From Candidatus Latescibacterota bacterium (GTDB lineage: Bacteria; JAAXHH01; JABIQT01), in assembly GCA_018667995.1 (NCBI GenBank), contig JABIQT010000207.1:1-9658 (forward strand): a stretch of DNA of 9,658 bases, read 5' to 3'. Positions 7,101 to 9,658 of the stretch are shown piece after piece (the stretch's first letter is position 1; each line of letters starts with the position of its first letter). The notes below the pieces were generated by a model. It saw nothing but the letters and a program-made list of their open reading frames with translations. It was not told the DNA's origin and made no database searches. The position numbers and the translations under genes are program-made.

Positions 7101-8219
7101 TACATGGCGCCACGTGGAGACGTAGAAGAGGCCATCGCTGAAATCTGGGAGGAGACGCTCCAGATCGGACAGGTGGGCATTCGAGATAATTTCTTTGAGA
7201 TTGGTGGCAATTCGTTAATCGCAGTTCGACTTTTTGCCAAGATCAATGATCGTTTCGGAGTGGACTTGCCACTTGCTGCTATATTTGAGGCGCCCAATAT
7301 AGAAGAATCCTCAAAGCTTATTGGAAATCTGATAGTTTCGGAATCGTCTTCTGATGTGCAAACGTCTGACATGCGTGAATTGGACAACAGCACTACCGGC
7401 GAACCATCCAATAGCGCATTAACCACTGGAGAATGGACGCCTCTTGTGGCCCTACAAGCGAAGGGAAGCCGACTGCCGTTTTTCTGCATGCACGGCGCGG
7501 GTGGGAATGTCCTGAATTTCCATCTCTTGTCAACGAAACTCGGGGAAGATCAACCATTCTTTGGACTTCAGGCACAGGGGGTGGACGGCAAACTACCGCC
7601 TCTGGAATCGATCGAACAGATGGCCGAAATCTACATCGATGCGGTCAAAACGGTACAACCAGAAGGCCCCTATCTTCTAGGAGGCTACTCAGGTGGTGGC
7701 ATTGTTGCGCTGGATATGGCACGTCAGCTTGCGGGTAAGGGTGAAGAGATTGGATTGCTTGTCTTCCTTGATACGTTTGCTCCTCGATTGCCCAAACGCT
7801 CGTACACTGTTGGAGAAAAGCTAAGGCTCTTGTGGGATCTCGGCATCCAGGGCTGGTTACGGTTGCGCCTCGACATAGAAATTGAAAGATTCAAGCGGTA
7901 TCAAGTCTGGAATAATCTTCGAAAGGGAAAACCGGTTCCACTCCAGCTAAGAGAAACGTATCTGATGAACTCATTTGTTCAGACACAGGTTAAATACGAT
8001 CCGAAGGACCCCTACTTGGGCCCGATCCACCTGCTGACTGCCGAAAGAGTTAATGTGATACATGAACATGTAGCACACGACCTCGGCTGGAGCCACATGC
8101 CCACAGGAGAGATCACAGTGCATCGCGTGCCCGGCGGGCATGATGATTTGGTACTTGAACCCAATGTCAATGTATTGGTCGATCATATGCGTAGATGTCT
8201 TGATGCCGCTCAGCCCTGA
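4188..8219 (+). CDS. Single-module nonribosomal peptide synthetase, C-A-T-TE
   Basis: A 1343-residue one-module NRPS with EntF-like domain order. Condensation domain (about 5-440): SYTQESIWFLDRL, RHEILRTSYP, then HQIICDA at 138-144 in place of HHxxxDG, IGVFLN, HKHLPFDRLVEDL and RNPLFQVML. Adenylation domain (about 460-970): LSYREL (487), TSGSTGRPKG (617-626), NLYGPTEAA (754-762), YKTGDL, VKIRGFRIELGEIE and Lys953. Pocket residues aligned to GrsA/EntF are D662 V663 P666 H705 T730 S732 L755 V763 E764 K953, nearest to serine codes such as DVWHFSLVDK. Carrier domain: FFEIGGNSL with Ser1009, the phosphopantetheine site. A Ser/Thr/acidic linker follows (about 1045-1078). Thioesterase (about 1080-1340): GYSGG with Ser1168, LDT with Asp1195, and GGHDD with His1318, a complete triad. 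It likely activates one amino acid and releases or cyclises the product. The altered condensation motif makes its peptide-bond-forming role uncertain. Cytoplasmic. Confidence 0.96.
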   Translation: MDMTQTRLSYTQESIWFLDRLFPGKVPNNRTSVWRIQGDLHEEALRSALGEMVHRHEILRTSYPTDDALPVARVELSVTLPLTLIDLSDLTAPKREAAILVQTRRDRSHTFDIGQAPLYRISLIRSSGAEHVLILTMHQIICDASSVQVFCKDLADLYVAFCQCESVPASEPSRQYREFVARERKSFQDELSERSRSYWLARLGRDIPVLELPTDRPRPKRHTHEYEVQDLSMYRSDTEALRDLGERESCSVFVILASLLNVLLYRYTDMEEVVIGTPVATRGDGDSTRSIGVFLNVCVLKVSLSGEMLFTDLIHGVKGTVDAAFEHKHLPFDRLVEDLKIERHAGRNPLFQVMLELTDTPILELTGSKTIHEATEWDSVAMDLSLRFMWEPEGLTGSLVFNSDLFDVSTIGRMAGHFRTLLDAVIADPARPISQLPLLLGEEHEQLLTWNQTAAKYPQNLLLHQPFEQQVEKTPDAVALVYQEATLSYRELNHHSNLLAGFLKTKGVGPGALVGLCAERSFEMVIALYAILKAGAAYVPLDPVYPRDRLEAMLEDARISLTLVQDRFTHLVSGREMEIISLDCLLDSGNPLIPEEISDMNPDIPTNPESLAYVLFTSGSTGRPKGVMVSHGAILNRLFWGQSCYPLTEKDALLQKTPYSFDVSVPEFFHPLLAGARMIIAEPDGHRDGAYLIDLIRKHHVTSVHFVPSMLQIFLENSGAHSCTSIRRVTCSGEALSYDLQERFFSVMSADLLNLYGPTEAAVEVTYWDCVRESGRTDVPIGYPVANTSLYILDKSMNPVPVGVPGELHIGGVQVAQGYINRPELTEERFVRDPFSEDSNARMYKTGDLCRFLADGCVEYLGRNDFQVKIRGFRIELGEIEAVLLQHESVREAVLLAREDTPGDLRLVAYVTQITNEIDAEIMRAYLAPKLPDYMVPSAFVMMESLPLTESGKTNLRALPAPDYGAQSSADYMAPRGDVEEAIAEIWEETLQIGQVGIRDNFFEIGGNSLIAVRLFAKINDRFGVDLPLAAIFEAPNIEESSKLIGNLIVSESSSDVQTSDMRELDNSTTGEPSNSALTTGEWTPLVALQAKGSRLPFFCMHGAGGNVLNFHLLSTKLGEDQPFFGLQAQGVDGKLPPLESIEQMAEIYIDAVKTVQPEGPYLLGGYSGGGIVALDMARQLAGKGEEIGLLVFLDTFAPRLPKRSYTVGEKLRLLWDLGIQGWLRLRLDIEIERFKRYQVWNNLRKGKPVPLQLRETYLMNSFVQTQVKYDPKDPYLGPIHLLTAERVNVIHEHVAHDLGWSHMPTGEITVHRVPGGHDDLVLEPNVNVLVDHMRRCLDAAQP

Positions 8220-8431
8220 TCTATTCTTTGAACTTAATTTGGCGAGATTACTTATCCTATCGCATAGCGGTCGAGCACTGGCGAAGATGGTACTTGCATG
8301 AAGATTCAATGGCAGCCTGGTGAGATAATCAGGACCGCACATCTTCCTCCCGACGTACGATGCCTGCGCGGGGTGCCAGTATCAAAATTAGTTAGCGATT
8401 CGTAAATCCACCACAGCAAGGTACCTAGTAT

Positions 8432-8815
8432 ATGTCCGTTAATCTGTATCGCGTCATCCTCCCTGTAACCGACATAGAACGGGCGGTAACATTTTACGCC
8501 GAGCTGCTGGAGGCACCAGGATCGCGCGTCTCACCGGGCCGTCATTACTTCGAATGTGGCGGCACCATCCTCGCGTGTTTTGATCCGTGCGCCGACGGAG
8601 ATGCCATTGAGTCCCGTCCGAACCAGGGCCACCTCTATTTTTCAGTCTCGGATCTGAATGCTGCCCATGAAAGAGCCACCTCTGCAGGGCGTCTATCCGT
8701 CGATGCGTCTGTTGCTACCATGCCGTGGGGGGAAAAGTGCTTCTACGGTGAGGACCCTTTTGGTAATCCATTCTGCTTCGTCGATGACAGTACCTGTTTC
8801 ACCGGAGAGTCATGA
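8432..8815 (+). CDS. VOC-superfamily (glyoxalase/bleomycin-resistance fold) protein
   Basis: This 127-residue protein has the paired beta-alpha-beta-beta-beta layout of the vicinal oxygen chelate superfamily: RVILPVTDIERAVTFYAELL (7-26), YFECGGTILACF (39-50), HLYFSVSDLNAAHERA (67-82) and GEDPFGNPFCFV (106-117). At the usual metal-ligand places I see Arg7 instead of His/Gln and Cys115 instead of the Glu of DPxGNxxE, with His67 retained, so a classical glyoxalase metal site is doubtful. Members of this fold include antibiotic-binding resistance proteins. Its stop overlaps the start of a MATE exporter by ATGA, so the two are probably translationally coupled, which favours a self-protection role over metabolism. 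The ATG at 8432 has AAGG about 10-13 nt upstream, a weak site. The 212 bp before it show no terminator or clear promoter, so it may be co-transcribed with the NRPS. Confidence 0.82.
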   Translation: MSVNLYRVILPVTDIERAVTFYAELLEAPGSRVSPGRHYFECGGTILACFDPCADGDAIESRPNQGHLYFSVSDLNAAHERATSAGRLSVDASVATMPWGEKCFYGEDPFGNPFCFVDDSTCFTGES

Positions 8816-9658
8816 GCGTACCGGTCGAACAGACCCCCAGCAATACCACCCGAACTATTCTTCTTCTCGCATGGCCCGCCATTCTCGAAAATCTGATGAA
8901 TACCGCAGTGTACGTGCTCGACAGTGTTTTCGTTGGACGCCTGGGTACCCAGGCTTTTGCCGCAGTAGGCCAGACGTCGATGATCATGATGACGGTGACC
9001 TTCTCCCTATCCGGAGTCGGCATTGCCGCGGGAGCCATCGTTGCTCGTAATATTGGCCGCAAAGACCACGCGTCGGCGAGTGAAGCTGCTGGCCAGGGAA
9101 TGCTACTGGGAACGATGATAGGCGTTGTGGTCACTGTGCTCGGTATGATGTATGCGGAAACGGTGCTCATGTGGCTGGGTACACCATCAGACGTTATTGA
9201 GGCCGGTACGCGGTATCTTCAAATAGTCTTTGCCGGTAGCATCTTTCGAATGGTGTCTTTCGTGGGAGGCGGTGTTCTCCGAGCGGCTGGCGACACGAGA
9301 ACACCCATGTGGGCTTCGGCCGGCATGAATCTGTTCAATGTGGTAGGCAACTTGGTTCTGATTTTCGGTCTGGGGCCGTTTCCCCGCATGGAAACCGATG
9401 GTGCTGCTTTGGCCACATGCCTGTCCTTCGTGGTCGGTGCAGTGGTCATAGTATTGAGACTGTTCCGATCTGGTGGCCTGATTCATGTTTCCTTCGATCA
9501 GATCCGTCGGTATATCCCATCGGTCCAGAGGGCAATAATCAGAATCAGCCTGCCCAATATGGCCGAACAGCTTCTGTTTCAGGGCGGCTATTGGATTTTT
9601 CTCTGGATTGTAACCAGCCTCGGTACCGTATCACTGGCCGCGCACTTTATGGCCGTTC
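8812..9658 (+). CDS. MATE-family efflux transporter (3' end outside window)
   Basis: The frame from the ATG at 8812 is open to the window end (282 codons; MATE proteins usually have about 450 residues). It encodes a multi-spanning membrane protein with MATE signatures: WPAILENLMN (21-30) at the start of the first half, then VLDSVFVGRLG (35-45), VGIAAGAIVARNIGRKD (69-85), GGVLRAAGDTRTPMW (153-167) and TDGAALAT (195-202). A second-half counterpart, SLPNMAEQLLFQGG (246-259), echoes the first helix, as expected from the internal duplication of these transporters. MATE proteins use Na+ or H+ gradients to export drugs and natural products. The start overlaps the VOC stop as ATGA, which makes coupled translation likely. 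In this context it most plausibly exports the cluster product. It could also be a general multidrug pump. Confidence 0.92.
   Translation, partial: MSVPVEQTPSNTTRTILLLAWPAILENLMNTAVYVLDSVFVGRLGTQAFAAVGQTSMIMMTVTFSLSGVGIAAGAIVARNIGRKDHASASEAAGQGMLLGTMIGVVVTVLGMMYAETVLMWLGTPSDVIEAGTRYLQIVFAGSIFRMVSFVGGGVLRAAGDTRTPMWASAGMNLFNVVGNLVLIFGLGPFPRMETDGAALATCLSFVVGAVVIVLRLFRSGGLIHVSFDQIRRYIPSVQRAIIRISLPNMAEQLLFQGGYWIFLWIVTSLGTVSLAAHFMAV

Noticed and set aside
4188-8219. Reading the cluster as an enterobactin locus
   Set aside because: Only the architecture and part of the pocket resemble EntF. No aryl-acid synthesis or activation gene, TonB receptor or esterase is in the window, and the condensation motif differs.
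8298-8405. A 35-codon frame between the NRPS and the VOC gene (starts MKIQWQPGE)
   Set aside because: Its upstream motif is weak and the protein is unrecognised. It could be a chance frame in 212 bp of intergenic DNA.
1-9658. CRISPR arrays, tRNA genes, insertion-sequence ends or attachment sites
   Set aside because: I saw no regularly spaced repeats, no tRNA-like TPsiC sequence with flanking arms, no transposase and no terminal inverted repeats. This was a reading by eye, not a computed search.

Overview
This window is part of a secondary-metabolite (nonribosomal peptide) gene cluster from a bacterium with roughly balanced base composition. The DUF218/YdcF-type membrane-anchored proteins and the TIGR04325-type methyltransferase suggest a Gram-negative or otherwise envelope-complex environmental organism. 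Nothing here fixes the phylum, and I do not recognise the exact strain or the product.

Layout. Positions 1-405 hold the 3' end of a gene on the + strand, which looks like the C-terminal part of a thioesterase domain of an upstream NRPS/PKS. It converges with a three-gene minus-strand block that reads, in transcription order, DUF218 copy 2 (2778-2155), DUF218 copy 1 (2051-1431) and a TIGR04325-family methyltransferase (1246-443). A near-consensus sigma70 promoter (TTGACT-N17-TATAAT, minus strand, 2881-2853) precedes this block. Divergently, on the + strand, come an Sfp-type 4'-phosphopantetheinyl transferase (2907-3725), a 460-bp non-coding leader with a perfect 12-bp hairpin and an operator-like palindrome, a one-module NRPS with C-A-T-TE architecture (4188-8219), a VOC/glyoxalase-fold protein (8432-8815), and a MATE-family exporter (8812 to beyond the window end) that overlaps the VOC gene by ATGA.

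How the genes may work together. The PPTase would convert apo carrier domains, including Ser1009 of the NRPS, to the holo form. The NRPS selects one amino acid with a pocket that reads DVPHTSLVEK by alignment, nearest to serine-type codes, and releases the product with its own TE. The VOC-MATE pair looks like a self-protection and export unit. The methyltransferase and the DUF218 pair could tailor the product or act on the envelope; the sequence does not decide between these.

Most notable. The NRPS condensation domain carries HQIICDA where HHxxxDG is expected, so the catalytic second histidine is glutamine. The architecture and pocket recall EntF, but no dihydroxybenzoate genes are in the window. 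The cluster appears to have two separate thioesterases. The two DUF218 paralogues differ at the conserved His-x-x-Arg motif.
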